Shown one piece after another: positions 29,638 through 40,896 of a stretch of DNA of 64,000 bases. Source of the DNA: Psychrobacter immobilis (GTDB lineage: Bacteria; Pseudomonadota; Gammaproteobacteria; Pseudomonadales; Moraxellaceae); assembly GCA_904846265.1 (NCBI GenBank), contig CAJHAA010000007.1, positions 1 through 64,000 on the forward strand, in the 5' to 3' direction. The notes under the pieces are model-generated. The model saw only the letters and a program-made list of their open reading frames with translations. It was not told where the DNA came from and made no database searches. Position numbers and translations under genes: made by a program. Position 1 is the first letter of the stretch, and the number at the start of each line of letters is the position of its first letter.

Positions 29638-30621
29638 ATGACAACCCTTACAGACTATCTCAATGATTATTCACCCAATCCTGCACTGAGTGACGTTATT
29701 ACGACTGTCACTGACGTGGGTAAAACCATCTCACAATTATTGAGAAAAGGAGCGCTAGCAGACATTCTAGGCGAAGCTGGCAACCAAAACGTCCAAGGTG
29801 AAGACCAAAAGAAACTGGACGTACTGGCCAATGACTTATTATTAGATGCTTTGGCGAAAAATACCCATTGTGCAGGCGTTGCCTCAGAAGAGCTTGACGA
29901 CGCTACCCCTGCCAATGCAGATGGCAGTTTGTTGGTATTGTTCGATCCGCTTGATGGTTCATCAAACATCGATATTAATATGGCCGTTGGCACTATCTTT
30001 TCTGTTTTACCGTACCAGCGCCAAGGTCAAGTCAGTGAGAATGCTGATTTTTTACAAGCAGGTAATCAACAGCTAGCAGCCGGTTATTTGCTTTATGGCA
30101 CTTCTACCGTACTAGCGCTAACTATCGCCGATCATGTCGTGATGTTTAGCCTAGACCCTGACACCAATGAGTATGTGCTCATACAAGAAAATGTGCAAAT
30201 CGATGCCGATACCAGCGAATATGCCATCAATGCTTCAAACTACCGCTACTGGCGCGCACCCATGCAGCAGTATATCGATGAGTTAATTGCTGGCGAAACG
30301 GGTGTCCGTGGTCGCGATTTCAATACACGCTGGGTGGCGGCCATGGTCGGTGATGTGCATCGTATTTTATGTCGTGGTGGTCTCTTCACTTATCCGTTCG
30401 ATACCAAATATGCCAATAAAGCGGGCAAATTACGCTTGATGTATGAAGCCAATCCAATGAGCTTATTGATTGAGCGTGCGGGTGGCGCTGCTACTGATGC
30501 AATCAATCGCATTTTAGACATAGAGCCAACCGATATTCACCAACGCGTCCCAGTGGTACTAGGCAGCAAAAATGAAGTCAATTATGTTAAAAATCTGCAT
30601 GTAACTTACGCTGATAAATAA
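29638..30621 (+). CDS. fbp: Fructose-1,6-bisphosphatase class 1
   Basis: Gluconeogenic enzyme converting fructose 1,6-bisphosphate to fructose 6-phosphate. 327 residues, as expected. Metal site: GVASEELDD (about 80-88) and [11 protein letters not shown] (about 101-111). The substrate-binding region contains [37 protein letters not shown] precedes the ATG. Psychrobacter-like bacteria often lack a full glycolysis, so this enzyme is probably important for growth on organic acids (inference). Confidence 0.96.
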   Translation: MTTLTDYLNDYSPNPALSDVITTVTDVGKTISQLLRKGALADILGEAGNQNVQGEDQKKLDVLANDLLLDALAKNTHCAGVASEELDDATPANADGSLLVLFDPLDGSSNIDINMAVGTIFSVLPYQRQGQVSENADFLQAGNQQLAAGYLLYGTSTVLALTIADHVVMFSLDPDTNEYVLIQENVQIDADTSEYAINASNYRYWRAPMQQYIDELIAGETGVRGRDFNTRWVAAMVGDVHRILCRGGLFTYPFDTKYANKAGKLRLMYEANPMSLLIERAGGAATDAINRILDIEPTDIHQRVPVVLGSKNEVNYVKNLHVTYADK

Positions 30622-30724
30622 GCTCTTTGCCTTTACTTTGATAACAATCAGTGTAAAGCCAGAGCATTTATAAGCTTTATACTGATCGTTTAATTTTTTT
30701 ATATTTTTTTCTAAGCGATCCACT

Positions 30725-31519
30725 ATGGTAGCAAATCCCACCGAGCTTATTACCTCAGATAAAAATACGACCGTTAAACTTGTCAAATCCTTGTTAACGC
30801 AAGCGCGGCAGCGGAAGAAGCAAGGGCAAACGGTGATTGAGGGCGTCCATCTCATCGATGCTGCGCTGCGTAGCGACTATCCGTTTGCTCAAATCCTACT
30901 CGCAGAGTCTGCGCACAACCATCCTGAGGTTCAGCAAATTTTGACGCGCTTGCCTACTTATACGCCTATTTTAACGTTATCAAATTCGCTGTATGAGAGC
31001 ATTCGTAGCTTAGGTACCGGTATCGATATCATGGCCATCATTAAAGTACCAACGCCTCGTTTATCGATGATTGATAATGACTGCTTGATTTTAAATGATG
31101 TGCAAGACAGCGGCAATGTGGGCACCCTATTACGCACCGCAGCAGCGGTTGGCATCAAGAACATACTCTGTACCAGTGCGACAGCACAAGCGTGGTCCCC
31201 TAAGACATTACGAGCAGGCATGGGCGCTCAGTTTGCTCTGACTATTTATGAAGGTCTAAGTGTGCAAGATATTTTAGACCATGTACAAACACCGCTATTT
31301 GCCACCAGCTCCCATACTGATACAGTCATTTATCAACATGACTTAAAGCAACCTATTGCTTGGATTATGGGACATGAAGGTCAAGGCGTTTGTGATGAGC
31401 TGATGCAGTGCGCCACCCCTATCGCTCTACCACAGCCTAATGGTCAAGAAAGTCTGAATGTCGCCATTGCAGGCTCACTCTGCTTGTATGAAACACTACG
31501 TCAAAGAAATTATAACTAA
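30725..31519 (+). CDS. TrmH/SpoU family RNA 2'-O-methyltransferase
   Basis: 264 residues. An N-terminal RNA-binding substrate domain (about 1-95; GQTVIEGVHLIDAAL) is followed by the SPOUT methyltransferase domain with its three motifs: NDVQDSGNVGTLLRTAAAVG, WIMGHEGQGV and LPQPNGQESLNVAIAGSLCLYE. The last form the deep trefoil knot that binds S-adenosylmethionine. Resembles RlmB/TsnR-type enzymes, but the exact rRNA or tRNA target cannot be read from sequence. A terminator follows. Confidence 0.85.
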   Translation: MVANPTELITSDKNTTVKLVKSLLTQARQRKKQGQTVIEGVHLIDAALRSDYPFAQILLAESAHNHPEVQQILTRLPTYTPILTLSNSLYESIRSLGTGIDIMAIIKVPTPRLSMIDNDCLILNDVQDSGNVGTLLRTAAAVGIKNILCTSATAQAWSPKTLRAGMGAQFALTIYEGLSVQDILDHVQTPLFATSSHTDTVIYQHDLKQPIAWIMGHEGQGVCDELMQCATPIALPQPNGQESLNVAIAGSLCLYETLRQRNYN

Positions 31520-31557
31520 TGTTATTTGACTGAATCAAAAACATACCTATCAAATAC

Positions 31558-31590
31558 GAAAAACCCGCTATCAATAATAGCGGGTTTTTT
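31558..31590. terminator. Bidirectional terminator
   Basis: Stem AACCCGCTAT / ATAGCGGGTT with a short loop, A run before and six T after, between the converging methyltransferase and etfA genes. Confidence 0.9.
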
Positions 31591-31613
31591 ATTTCAGTTT
31601 TACAAACAATTAC

Positions 31614-32546
31614 TTAGATTTTGCTAGTCAGCTCAGGCAATGCTGTAAATAAATCCGCTTCCAAGAAGTAATCTGCAACGCTAGCGATAGGCGCTTCTGG
31701 GTCATTATTAATCGCAACGATGACTTTAGAATCTTTCATACCCGCTAAATGCTGAATCGCACCTGAAATACCCGCAGCGATATATAAATCTGGCGCAACG
31801 ATTTTACCCGTTTGACCGACCTGCATATCGTTTGGTACGTAACCTGCGTCAACAGCGGCACGTGATGCGCCAACAGCAGCGCCAAGTTTATCAGCCAATG
31901 GCTCGATATATTTGGTGAAGTTTTCGCCGTTTGCTAACGCACGACCACCAGATACCACAATGCTTGCTGATGTTAGCTCAGGACGGTCAGATTTCGCCAT
32001 CTCTTCATTAACGAAGCTTGCTTTGCCAGTTTCTTGCACGTTGTCGATTGTCTCAACAGTAGCTGATCCACCTTCGCTTGCTACTGGGTCAAAAGCCGTG
32101 GTACGTACTGTCATGACAACTTTATCTTCTGTGGTCTTAACAGTTGCTGTTGCGTTACCAGCATAGATAGGACGCTCAAACGTTTGCGCATCTACGACGG
32201 CAGATATTTCTGATAGCATGCTTACGTCAAGTAAAGCGGCAACGCGTGGCATAAAGTTCTTACCAGTGGTTGTTGCTGGTGCAAGGATATGGCTGTAATC
32301 ACCAGCGATATCAGCAACTAATAGCGCAACGTTACCCGCCAATTGATGCTCATAGGCAGCGTTGTCTGCTAATAATACTTTAGTCACGCCTTCTGCTTTC
32401 GCTGCTTGGTCAGCGACAGCTTGAGCACCACTACCTGCAACCAACACATGGATATCATCACCCATTTGCTTAGCAGCAGCGATGGTATTCAAAGTTGCCT
32501 TTTTTAGACTGGCATTGTCATGTTCTGCATATACCAAAATTGCCAT
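31614..32546 (-). CDS. etfA: Electron transfer flavoprotein subunit alpha
   Basis: 310 residues. The C-terminal FAD-binding domain carries SGGRALANGEN (about 202-212), GASRAAVDAGYVPNDMQVGQTGK (about 231-253), YIAAGISGAIQHLAGM and IVAINNDPEAPI. With EtfB it carries electrons from acyl-CoA and other dehydrogenases to ETF:quinone oxidoreductase. It lies 151 bp behind etfB on the same strand; AAAGGA precedes the ATG. Confidence 0.97.
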   Translation of the reverse strand: MAILVYAEHDNASLKKATLNTIAAAKQMGDDIHVLVAGSGAQAVADQAAKAEGVTKVLLADNAAYEHQLAGNVALLVADIAGDYSHILAPATTTGKNFMPRVAALLDVSMLSEISAVVDAQTFERPIYAGNATATVKTTEDKVVMTVRTTAFDPVASEGGSATVETIDNVQETGKASFVNEEMAKSDRPELTSASIVVSGGRALANGENFTKYIEPLADKLGAAVGASRAAVDAGYVPNDMQVGQTGKIVAPDLYIAAGISGAIQHLAGMKDSKVIVAINNDPEAPIASVADYFLEADLFTALPELTSKI

Positions 32547-32697
32547 GATTTTAATCCTTTTTTATTCGTATCATCTATTCATGCGGTTGTTTGTGTACAA
32601 AGCTGTTTGAGCAACTATTATTTAATATAAAATAAATCAGTTAAATCTATAGCCTTGTACAGGATATGCCGTAGCGAAGTATCCAATCATTGAAACA

Positions 32698-33447
32698 TTA
32701 AATGACTTTTGCTTCGTTTCTTAGCTTATCGACCAACTCATCCACTGAACCCACTTTAATGCCAGCTTTACGTTCAGCAGGTGGCACAACTTTAATGATC
32801 TCTTGCTTAGAGGCCATATCAACACCAAAATCAGCAGGCGTTTTTTCGTCAAGTGGCTTTTTCTTCGCTTTCATGATGTTAGGCAATTTAGCATAACGGG
32901 GCTCATTCAAACGTAAATCAGTGGTAATAACCGCTGGTAACTCAAGTGCTAGCGTCTGTAAACCACCATCGATTTCACGAGTCACGTTTACTTTATCGCC
33001 TTCAACCTTCACTTCTGATGCAAACGTACCCTGACCGATACCCATCAATGCCGCTAGCATCTGACCAGTCTGATTGTTATCATCATCAATGGCTTGCTTA
33101 CCCAATAAGATAATATCAGTGCCTTCACTCTCGGCGATATTTTTGAGGATCTTAGCAATTTGTAATGGATACGGCTTGTCATCAGTCAACACTAAAACAC
33201 CACGATCAGCACCCAATGCTAACGCTGCACGAATTTGCTCTTGTGATTCTTTTGGACCGATTGAAGCAACAATGATTTCATCAATCACACCCGCTTCTTT
33301 TAGACGAACCGCTTCTTCTACTGCAATCTCATCAAAAGGGTTGATTGACATCTTAGTGTTTGATAAATCAACGCCAGAGTTGTCAGCTTTTACACGAACT
33401 TTTACGTTGTAATCAATGACACGCTTGACCGCTACTAATGCTTTCAT
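32698..33447 (-). CDS. etfB: Electron transfer flavoprotein subunit beta
   Basis: 249 residues, normal length. Characteristic segments: [19 protein letters not shown] at the start, [53 protein letters not shown] and the adenosine-nucleotide-binding [19 protein letters not shown]. Binds AMP structurally in the EtfAB heterodimer. GAGGAA precedes the ATG. Promoter region is the 466-bp gap upstream. Confidence 0.97.
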   Translation of the reverse strand: MKALVAVKRVIDYNVKVRVKADNSGVDLSNTKMSINPFDEIAVEEAVRLKEAGVIDEIIVASIGPKESQEQIRAALALGADRGVLVLTDDKPYPLQIAKILKNIAESEGTDIILLGKQAIDDDNNQTGQMLAALMGIGQGTFASEVKVEGDKVNVTREIDGGLQTLALELPAVITTDLRLNEPRYAKLPNIMKAKKKPLDEKTPADFGVDMASKQEIIKVVPPAERKAGIKVGSVDELVDKLRNEAKVI

Positions 33448-33913
33448 ACGTTCCTCGTTTATTAATGTTATGAATTAAAAATTGTCAGTTAAGAACCAAA
33501 GGTTCATTTTTTTAAACTGTCGTTCAAAATACTACTTAGGGTTATTACTGCGTCAACAGATAGTAGTTAATTAAGCGAGAAGAAACAATACCGAAAATGG
33601 TATTAGTATCACACTACTCATTGATAAAATCTGCTAAAGCTAAGCCAACCATTATTATCAGACCCCTGTATCTTGCGTGACCACAGGCATAAGGTCAAGA
33701 CAACGCCGTGAATAATGCGTCATAAATTTGTCACCATTCTATAATAAATAGTTTATAAGTGCACAATTTTACAGTCTTCTTTAACCTACATTCTCAATAT
33801 TTCACCTATTTTTAGCACTGTCAACACGATAGTTACTTAATAGATTGTTGTGATCTATCTCGTTGGCATCAATCGAGAACAACAATCGAGCACAACAATC
33901 AAAAACTCAAAAT
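33448..33913. other. Gene-free region upstream of etfB
   Basis: No coding frame with a ribosome-binding site is seen. A short imperfect direct repeat (ACAACAATC twice, about 33880-33901) lies next to the stop of the DUF421 gene. Probably holds the etfB promoter; no terminator was recognised for the DUF421 side. Confidence 0.35.
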
Positions 33914-34477
33914 CTACGATTTGCTGTTTTTACTGAAACCAATCAGCAACTCACTGTCGCGTATATCATCGAATAATGACCAGTCAGGCGTAACTGCATT
34001 GTTTTTGATGACACTCATATCCCCTGTAGTTTCCATAATGACAGCAAATACTTCCGTTTTAGACTTGATTCCCTTCTTGCGTAAAACCTGTTGAACATCA
34101 CTGGTACTAAGATTGGCCTCTTTTAAATTTCCACTAAAATACTCGCCATGGGCCATTAATATAATGGCTCGATTGTCTATCAGAGATTTTAACGGTTTGA
34201 ATTTACGCCTGATAAATGAGATAACCCCTTGAATCACAAACAATACTGCGACAGCAAACAGCCCTTGCATTAATGACGGTGTGTCTGATAGCACCGTTGA
34301 AGCGAGTATACTGCCAATACCGACAGTCATCGCAAAATCATGGCTTGAGAGCTTGGAGAAACTTCGCAACCCCATCAATCTTGTAAACAACATTAACCCT
34401 AAATAAAAACCGATTGCAGATAGAGAAATACCCAGCACTTGCTGCCAATCGATTGAAAACCATGCCTCCCACTTCAT
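33914..34477 (-). CDS. DUF421 (YetF-type) membrane protein
   Basis: 187 residues. Three N-terminal hydrophobic segments (ISLSAIGFYLGLMLFTRLMGL, FAMTVGIGSILASTVL, GLFAVAVLFVIQGVISFI) are followed by a cytosolic domain with the family motif RKFKPLKSLIDNRAIILMAHGEY and LRKKGIKSKTEVFAVIMETTGDMSVI. DUF421 proteins are YetF-like; function unknown, spore-germinant-related in bacilli. Transcribed leftwards alone. Confidence 0.82.
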   Translation of the reverse strand: MKWEAWFSIDWQQVLGISLSAIGFYLGLMLFTRLMGLRSFSKLSSHDFAMTVGIGSILASTVLSDTPSLMQGLFAVAVLFVIQGVISFIRRKFKPLKSLIDNRAIILMAHGEYFSGNLKEANLSTSDVQQVLRKKGIKSKTEVFAVIMETTGDMSVIKNNAVTPDWSLFDDIRDSELLIGFSKNSKS

Positions 34478-34590
34478 AAAACAACCTTATTTTGTTAGAT
34501 CTTTTTTGAGTCAGTGCTGATGACTGACAGCTAATATCAGTATGCTTTTGATGATTTTACGTTTATAGCGAGAAAAATGGCATAAAAAAA

Positions 34591-34618
34591 GCAACCTGAT
34601 AAGAGGTTGCTTTTTTTT
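34591..34618. terminator. Hairpin terminator between DUF421 and cspA genes
   Basis: Seven-bp stem GCAACCT / AGGTTGC with a GATAAG loop, seven A before and eight T after. On the minus strand it terminates the cold-shock gene that lies to its right. Confidence 0.85.
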
Positions 34619-34678
34619 AGAGTTGAAACAGTATTTTTATTGTTTTAACAAACAAAGGCATCAATGCATATTGATAAT

Positions 34679-34708
34679 CTTACTGTCATCAAGCTTACTG
34701 TCATCAAG
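34679..34708. repeat. Two tandem 15-bp copies
   Basis: CTTACTGTCATCAAG occurs twice head to tail (34679-34693, 34694-34708) and a degraded third copy (CTTACTGACTAATCAG) follows. It lies in the 3' untranslated region of the cold-shock gene. Confidence 0.85.
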
Positions 34709-34745
34709 CTTACTGACTAATCAGCTTACTAGATGTCAAATGAGA

Positions 34746-34958
34746 TTAGATAGCTTCGATTTGCTCGGCTTGTGGGCCTTTTTTGCCATCACCTAAGATG
34801 AAAGACACTTTTTGGCCTTCGGCTAGAGTTTTGAAACCACCACCTTGGATAGCGCTGTAGTGAGCGAATACGTCTTGTCCGCCATTGTCTTGAGCGATAA
34901 AACCAAAACCTTTAGCTTCATTAAACCACTTTACAGTGCCTTCAACTTTATCTGACAT
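34746..34958 (-). CDS. Cold-shock protein, CspA family
   Basis: 70 residues from the ATG at 34958, which has AGGA six bases upstream; an upstream in-frame ATG at 35003 lacks a site. A single cold-shock domain: [20 protein letters not shown] with RNP1 KGFGFI, RNP2 VFAHYSA, and GPQAEQI at the end. Binds single-stranded RNA/DNA as an RNA chaperone. The long upstream gap fits the long 5' leader usual for cold-induced csp mRNAs. Confidence 0.95.
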   Translation of the reverse strand: MSDKVEGTVKWFNEAKGFGFIAQDNGGQDVFAHYSAIQGGGFKTLAEGQKVSFILGDGKKGPQAEQIEAI

Positions 34959-35338
34959 AAATTTTCCTAACTCTTTAACTGTTGGCGAGACGTGTGTCGT
35001 CACCGATTAATTGATATATACCCAAACTATTTTCTGCTAAATGCAACAGTCAATACGATCAAAATATCGTTAGATAACTTGAAATTACGACCTAAAATCT
35101 TTTGAGTACAGGCTGATTATAGCAGCTTTTTATAATCGCAACAGGTTAAATTGATGATTTTTGTAAATAACGATAATCCGTTTTGAAAAGTCACAAAAGC
35201 CAATCAAATACTATCTAATACATTGATAAGAAAGATATTTTATATCATTTACTATCTATCATTCTAACGTAAAGGGGTCATTTAAGTTGGTGACAGCATT
35301 ATCTCAAATAATAAATAGGTGATAAGTCAGCATATGTT
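34959..35338. other. Upstream region and likely long 5' leader of the cold-shock gene
   Basis: About 380 bp without a gene. A/T-rich. In csp genes the 5' leader folds into a temperature-sensitive structure; a leader of about 100-150 nt would fit here but no promoter could be assigned confidently. Confidence 0.35.
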
Positions 35339-35764
35339 TCATTGAGATATCGGTAGCCACGGTGAACTTAATACTAACAAACAAAGCGCAAAAAATATCA
35401 GCGAAAATGACTGACTATAGGCGATGTATTTAGCAGGTATCACCAAGTCTTTAGGAGAATCAGGAATACCTTTACGTTTTAGTAAACGCGTCCCATATAT
35501 CCATCCAAAGGTAGTATAGATGCCATAAGCAGCAGGTACCGTAATGGCTAGTGGCGTCAAGTCAATCACATATAATATGACAACGGAAATAAAGAACCAC
35601 AAAGTATCCAAGAGTGAGCTGATTTGAAAAAACTTAGACTTAGGCAATTTGCCATCGGTTTTTTTGAGCATCTCCCCTTCTATCCATATTAAAACAGCTA
35701 CCACAGCGCTAAGAGTAATATATACGAATTGCGGCGTTAGCCAGTCTGGATAAGATATTTGCAC
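35339..35764 (-). CDS. Four-helix membrane protein of unknown function
   Basis: About 141 residues from a GTG at 35764 (AGGT eight bases upstream); a TTG at 35773 is the alternative. Four hydrophobic stretches: FVYITLSAVVAVLIWIEGEML, LLDTLWFFISVVILYVIDL, AITVPAAYGIYTTFGWIYG and FSLIFFALCLLVLSSPWLP. The loop after helix three is basic (RLLKRKGIP), suggesting it faces the cytoplasm. No family recognised. Confidence 0.6.
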   Translation of the reverse strand: MQISYPDWLTPQFVYITLSAVVAVLIWIEGEMLKKTDGKLPKSKFFQISSLLDTLWFFISVVILYVIDLTPLAITVPAAYGIYTTFGWIYGTRLLKRKGIPDSPKDLVIPAKYIAYSQSFSLIFFALCLLVLSSPWLPISQ

Positions 35765-35955
35765 AACACACAACCTATAATCTATAAAAAAGTAAGAACG
35801 CGCAACTCAATCGTCTTGATAATTAACCAGCAATTGGTTGCACTAAGAATATTCAAAAAAGTCAATGAAGGTTAGATATATGAGGCATCGATTGGTCGTT
35901 TTCAACCAATACCAAAGCGATTGTGGTTAAAATTTCACTAAAGTAGTGCAAACTA

Positions 35956-35990
35956 AAAAAGCCCACACTATTAAGTAATAGCATGGGCTC
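35956..35990 (-). terminator. Terminator of the ilv operon
   Basis: On the minus strand an imperfect hairpin AGCCCATGCTATTA / TAATAGTGTGGGCT is followed by five to six T, 46 bp past the ilvC stop. Confidence 0.8.
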
Positions 35991-36035
35991 TTAGTTCTAT
36001 ATCAGCGATTAATCTCTTGATAGCCTAATACTGAA

Positions 36036-37073
<1,038 letters not shown>

Positions 37074-37198
37074 TCATGGCTTGCCATGGATAAATAAACA
37101 CTTAAATTATAATCACCTTATCGAAGTGATGGGTGAATAAGCGCTATGTTAATGTTTGAATAAATAATTTGACCTACAATAGGCACGGTGGGTACCCA

Positions 37199-37696
37199 TT
37201 ATAAACTGAGCGTTTTTTCGCCGCGTGCAATACCAATCACACCCGAACGCACCACTTCCATAATACGTTCACGACCAATCACATCAATAAAGCCGTCAAG
37301 TTTGGCTTTGTCACCAACGATTTGAATGGTATATAGATTGGCGTTTACATCAACGATTTGTGCACGGAAAATATCAGCACTGCGCTTGATCTCTTCACGT
37401 ACGCCACCCGTTGCCCGTACTTTTATGAGCATCAACTCGCGCTCGACGTGTACGGTATCTGATAGATTAAGCACTTTAACCACTTCAATCAATTTATGCA
37501 ATTGCTTGGTGATTTGTTCTATTTTTTCAGGTGATGTAATAGTGGTCAATGTTAAGCGAGAAATACTCGAATCGTCTGTTGGCGCAACGTTCAAAGTTTC
37601 AATGTTGTAGCCACGTTGAGAGAACAAACCGACCACTCGCGACAACGAACCCGCTTCGTTTTCCATCAATACCGAAATCAGATGTTGTTGTTGCAT
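37199..37696 (-). CDS. ilvH: Acetolactate synthase small (regulatory) subunit
   Basis: 165 residues from the ATG at 37696, which follows GGGGAG and shares one base with the ilvI stop (TAATG); a farther upstream start would overlap ilvI without a site. The ACT domain starts HLISVLMENEAGSLSRVVGLF with RGYNIETLNVAPT. The C-terminal ACT-like half includes LMLIKVRA and IGIARG. Confers valine feedback inhibition on IlvI and stimulates it. Translationally coupled to ilvI. Confidence 0.96.
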   Translation of the reverse strand: MQQQHLISVLMENEAGSLSRVVGLFSQRGYNIETLNVAPTDDSSISRLTLTTITSPEKIEQITKQLHKLIEVVKVLNLSDTVHVERELMLIKVRATGGVREEIKRSADIFRAQIVDVNANLYTIQIVGDKAKLDGFIDVIGRERIMEVVRSGVIGIARGEKTLSL

Positions 37697-39531
37697 TAGG
37701 TACGCTCCCCTTTTGTTAACCACATATCACGCATTGCTTGCCCAGCGATTTGCATCGGATATACATGCTCGTTACGATCGACATAAACGTCAATAAATAC
37801 CAATCTATCTGTTATTGCCATGGCTTCCGCCAACTGTGCTTCCATGGTCGCAGGATCAGTAATCTTGATACCGACGTGACCATAGCTTTCAGCGAGTTTG
37901 ACAAAGTCTGGTAGTGAATTCATATAAGAATGGGCATGACGACCTTCATACAGCATATCTTGCCACTGCTTCACCATGCCTAATTGGGCGTTATTTAGAT
38001 TTAAGATTTTAACCGGCAAATTATATTGTAAGCAGGTTGAGAGCTCTTGAATATTCATCTGAATAGAGCCTTCACCCGTGATACAAACCACGTCACGCTC
38101 AGGGTTAGCAAGTTTGGCTGCCATCGCATACGGCAAGCCAACGCCCATCGTCCCTAAACCACCTGAGTTTAGCCATTGGCGCGGCTCATTATAGGTATAA
38201 TAAAGCGCTGCAAACATCTGATGCTGACCGACGTCACTGGTGATAATAGCGTTACTATTCGTCACTTTATCTAAGGCTTGTACGACCGCTTGAGGCTTAA
38301 TGCCGTTATCAGTGCTGGTGTCATAACGCAGGCCATGACGCTTACGCCACTCATTAATCTGTGACCACCAATCCAACAATGCTGGTTGGTCTAACTCTTT
38401 ATCATCACCAACAATTTCTATGATATCGGTCAGGACAGATTTAACATCACCCACGATCGGAATATGCGCATTAATGGTTTTTGAAATAGAGGTAGGATCA
38501 ATATCAATATGAATAATCGTCGCATTTGGGCAGAATTTTTTGACATTATTAGTGACACGGTCATCAAAACGTGCGCCAACTGCCAAGATGACGTCGGCAT
38601 GATGCATGGTCATATTGGCTTCATAAGTGCCATGCATACCGAGCATACCCAAGAACTGACTATCAGAACCAGGGAACGCACCCAAGCCCATTAAGGTATT
38701 GGTTACTGGTAAGTTTAAACGATGCGCAAGATTAGTAAGCTCTTTATGCGCATTACCTAAAACAACACCGCCACCAGAGTAAATAATCGGACGCTTTGCA
38801 GCAAGCAGCGTTTCAACCGCTTTTTTAATCTGACCACTATGACCTTTTAATGACGGCTGATACGAACGTATAAACACTTCTTCTGGATAAGCGTAAGCAA
38901 ACTTTTCACTTGGCGCGGTCATATCTTTTGGTACATCAATCACTACAGGACCTGGGCGTCCAGACTGAGCAATATAAAAGGCTTTTTTGACAATCATTGA
39001 GATTTCGCTAGCGTGGCGCACTTGAAAGCTATGCTTCACGATAGGACGTGATACACCGACCATATCTGTTTCTTGGAAGGCATCTTCCCCAATTAGGCTG
39101 CTAGGTACCTGACCTGCGATAACCACCATCGGCACAGAATCCATAAACGCTGTTGCGATAGCCGTTACGGTATTAGTAGCACCTGGACCTGACGTCGCTA
39201 AGACCACCCCTGTCTGCCCTGTGACTCGCGAATAAGCATCTGCCATATGACCGGCTGCTTGCTCATGACGTACTAAAATATGCTCGATATTTTCTTGTTG
39301 AAACAAAGCATCATAGATATGAAGAACCGCACCACCTGGATAGCCAAAAATATATTTGACGCCCTCATCAGTCAGTGATTGCACCAACATCTCAGCACCA
39401 GATAGCATTATAGGTTGCTCACTACCCTCAGCGAGGCGTTGTTGCTTTTCTTCAAAATTTTTGGCGGCATTCCCCGTTTGGGTATGTCCCGTCATATTCG
39501 GACTTTGCGTGGTTTGCGTCACTGTCATCAC
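37696..39531 (-). CDS. ilvI: Acetolactate synthase large (catalytic) subunit
   Basis: ThDP- and FAD-dependent enzyme making acetolactate and acetohydroxybutyrate from pyruvate. 611 residues, with a polar N-terminal extension of about 45. Signature segments: [23 protein letters not shown], catalytic Glu in [24 protein letters not shown], and the ThDP site [18 protein letters not shown] with [13 protein letters not shown]. First gene of ilvI-ilvH-ilvC. AAAGGTG precedes the start. Annotators may also call it ilvB. Confidence 0.95.
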   Translation of the reverse strand: MMTVTQTTQSPNMTGHTQTGNAAKNFEEKQQRLAEGSEQPIMLSGAEMLVQSLTDEGVKYIFGYPGGAVLHIYDALFQQENIEHILVRHEQAAGHMADAYSRVTGQTGVVLATSGPGATNTVTAIATAFMDSVPMVVIAGQVPSSLIGEDAFQETDMVGVSRPIVKHSFQVRHASEISMIVKKAFYIAQSGRPGPVVIDVPKDMTAPSEKFAYAYPEEVFIRSYQPSLKGHSGQIKKAVETLLAAKRPIIYSGGGVVLGNAHKELTNLAHRLNLPVTNTLMGLGAFPGSDSQFLGMLGMHGTYEANMTMHHADVILAVGARFDDRVTNNVKKFCPNATIIHIDIDPTSISKTINAHIPIVGDVKSVLTDIIEIVGDDKELDQPALLDWWSQINEWRKRHGLRYDTSTDNGIKPQAVVQALDKVTNSNAIITSDVGQHQMFAALYYTYNEPRQWLNSGGLGTMGVGLPYAMAAKLANPERDVVCITGEGSIQMNIQELSTCLQYNLPVKILNLNNAQLGMVKQWQDMLYEGRHAHSYMNSLPDFVKLAESYGHVGIKITDPATMEAQLAEAMAITDRLVFIDVYVDRNEHVYPMQIAGQAMRDMWLTKGERT

Positions 39532-40390
39532 CTTTTTTTTGTCAAGAATTGGCGTTCATTTATAAGAGAAAACCACGCTATTTACACAAGATGGTTCGTC
39601 TTATAGAAATGGCTGCAAATCCTTATCCATATCAAGAATGTGTGCCCACTATCTCTAAGCAACGCTGTTTTATAAGACAGCAGGTTACTCAAACACAGCA
39701 ATATATGTAGGGTCAGTTTTATGGCAGGAGTCTATCGATGTACAGTGACAAGATGCGCGTGCATCTATAAAAGAAGCTTATTATTGATAAATAGCAGATA
39801 GCATTTACAACAGATTGATTTATACAGAGGCATTGATATTCACAATTTAAATCACTCTCACAGCCAATACTAATTTGTAAAATGGTTAGATTTTACGACA
39901 GGCTTATTAAAAAGATTGAATTGCTGAATATTTTTCCATGTTTAATACAACCGCTAGAGTCACGCTTAGCGCATTTCAAATAATAAGTTTATCTTAGTCA
40001 TTGTAGACAGATAAGTCCGGAGACAATACATAAAGTCATCGATAACAATCGTTATGATTACTATCTTTGCAATATCATTGTCACAAAGAAACGAAAACTG
40101 CGTAAGCCACTGATAAGTAACCTATCGTCCTCATTTTCAAGTGCCACGGCAATATCATAAAAGCCGCTCACTGACCAATCAACTGCTATTATATTCGATG
40201 GTTTGTGAGCTATTGTCAAGAAAAACTTCTAAAGCCCATCCCTAACTATTAGTTATTAAATAATATACATTCATAAGGATTATTTGTTAGAATCGAAAGC
40301 TGGTACATTTTTAGTACCATTCCAACACTTAAATGTTATATTGACACATATATACACATCTGTTTTTTACCCCTTGAGAGGATTGCTACT
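39532..40390. other. Long gene-free divergent region upstream of ilvI
   Basis: About 860 bp, the largest non-coding stretch in the core part of the window. No protein with a ribosome-binding site, tRNA or clear hairpin-plus-T-run was found. No leader peptide rich in Leu, Ile or Val was recognised in front of ilvI. TTGACA at about 40340 may be the -35 of the DUF4124 gene. Confidence 0.4.
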
Positions 40391-40888
40391 ATGGCATATG
40401 CGTCTAAAATAAATACTGCTACCAAACTGCTTATGAGTACTGCGTATGTGCTAATGCTGTCGATGAATGCCAGTCATGCTATTCAAGTTTATAAATCTGT
40501 CGGTGCACATGGTGAAGTCAAATACAGCCAACATGCGCCGCAAAATGGTAAAAACATTGAGCTGATTGAATTTCGTAGTGACGGCAGACAAAGCAATGCA
40601 GGACAATTGGCTGGCAAAACAGATGCCAATCAAAGTACTAATACTCAAAGCGCAGAAGAACAAAGAGTTGCAGCGCTTGAAGCACGGATTAAAGAACAAG
40701 AAGCACAAGCCAATGCACAGCGTTGCCAGTCACTCCGCAATAATTTGACCAACTTGAATGTCGGCGGACGTATTTATGAGATGGATGCAAATGGCAAGCG
40801 TCAATATTTAGACGGTCGTGAAATTGAGCTCAAACGTGAACGTGTACAGCAGGCAATTGATCAGTATTGTGGCAACTCAACTACTTAG
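40391..40888 (+). CDS. DUF4124 domain periplasmic protein
   Basis: 165 residues. A signal peptide is visible (hydrophobic LLMSTAYVLMLSMNA, cleavage near SHA-IQ). Then comes the DUF4124 start motif IQVYKSVGAHGEVKYSQHAP, a polar Gln/Ala-rich helix likely to be coiled coil (about 75-120), and a C-terminal segment RCQSLRNNLTNL with YEMDANGKRQYLDGREIE. Family function unknown. The ATG follows GAGAGGA. It converges with nnr. Confidence 0.78.
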   Translation: MAYASKINTATKLLMSTAYVLMLSMNASHAIQVYKSVGAHGEVKYSQHAPQNGKNIELIEFRSDGRQSNAGQLAGKTDANQSTNTQSAEEQRVAALEARIKEQEAQANAQRCQSLRNNLTNLNVGGRIYEMDANGKRQYLDGREIELKRERVQQAIDQYCGNSTT

Positions 40889-40896
40889 GTTTAATG

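Noticed and set aside
39532..40390. Attenuator leader peptide for ilvI
   Set aside because: No short frame rich in branched-chain codons followed by a terminator hairpin could be found.
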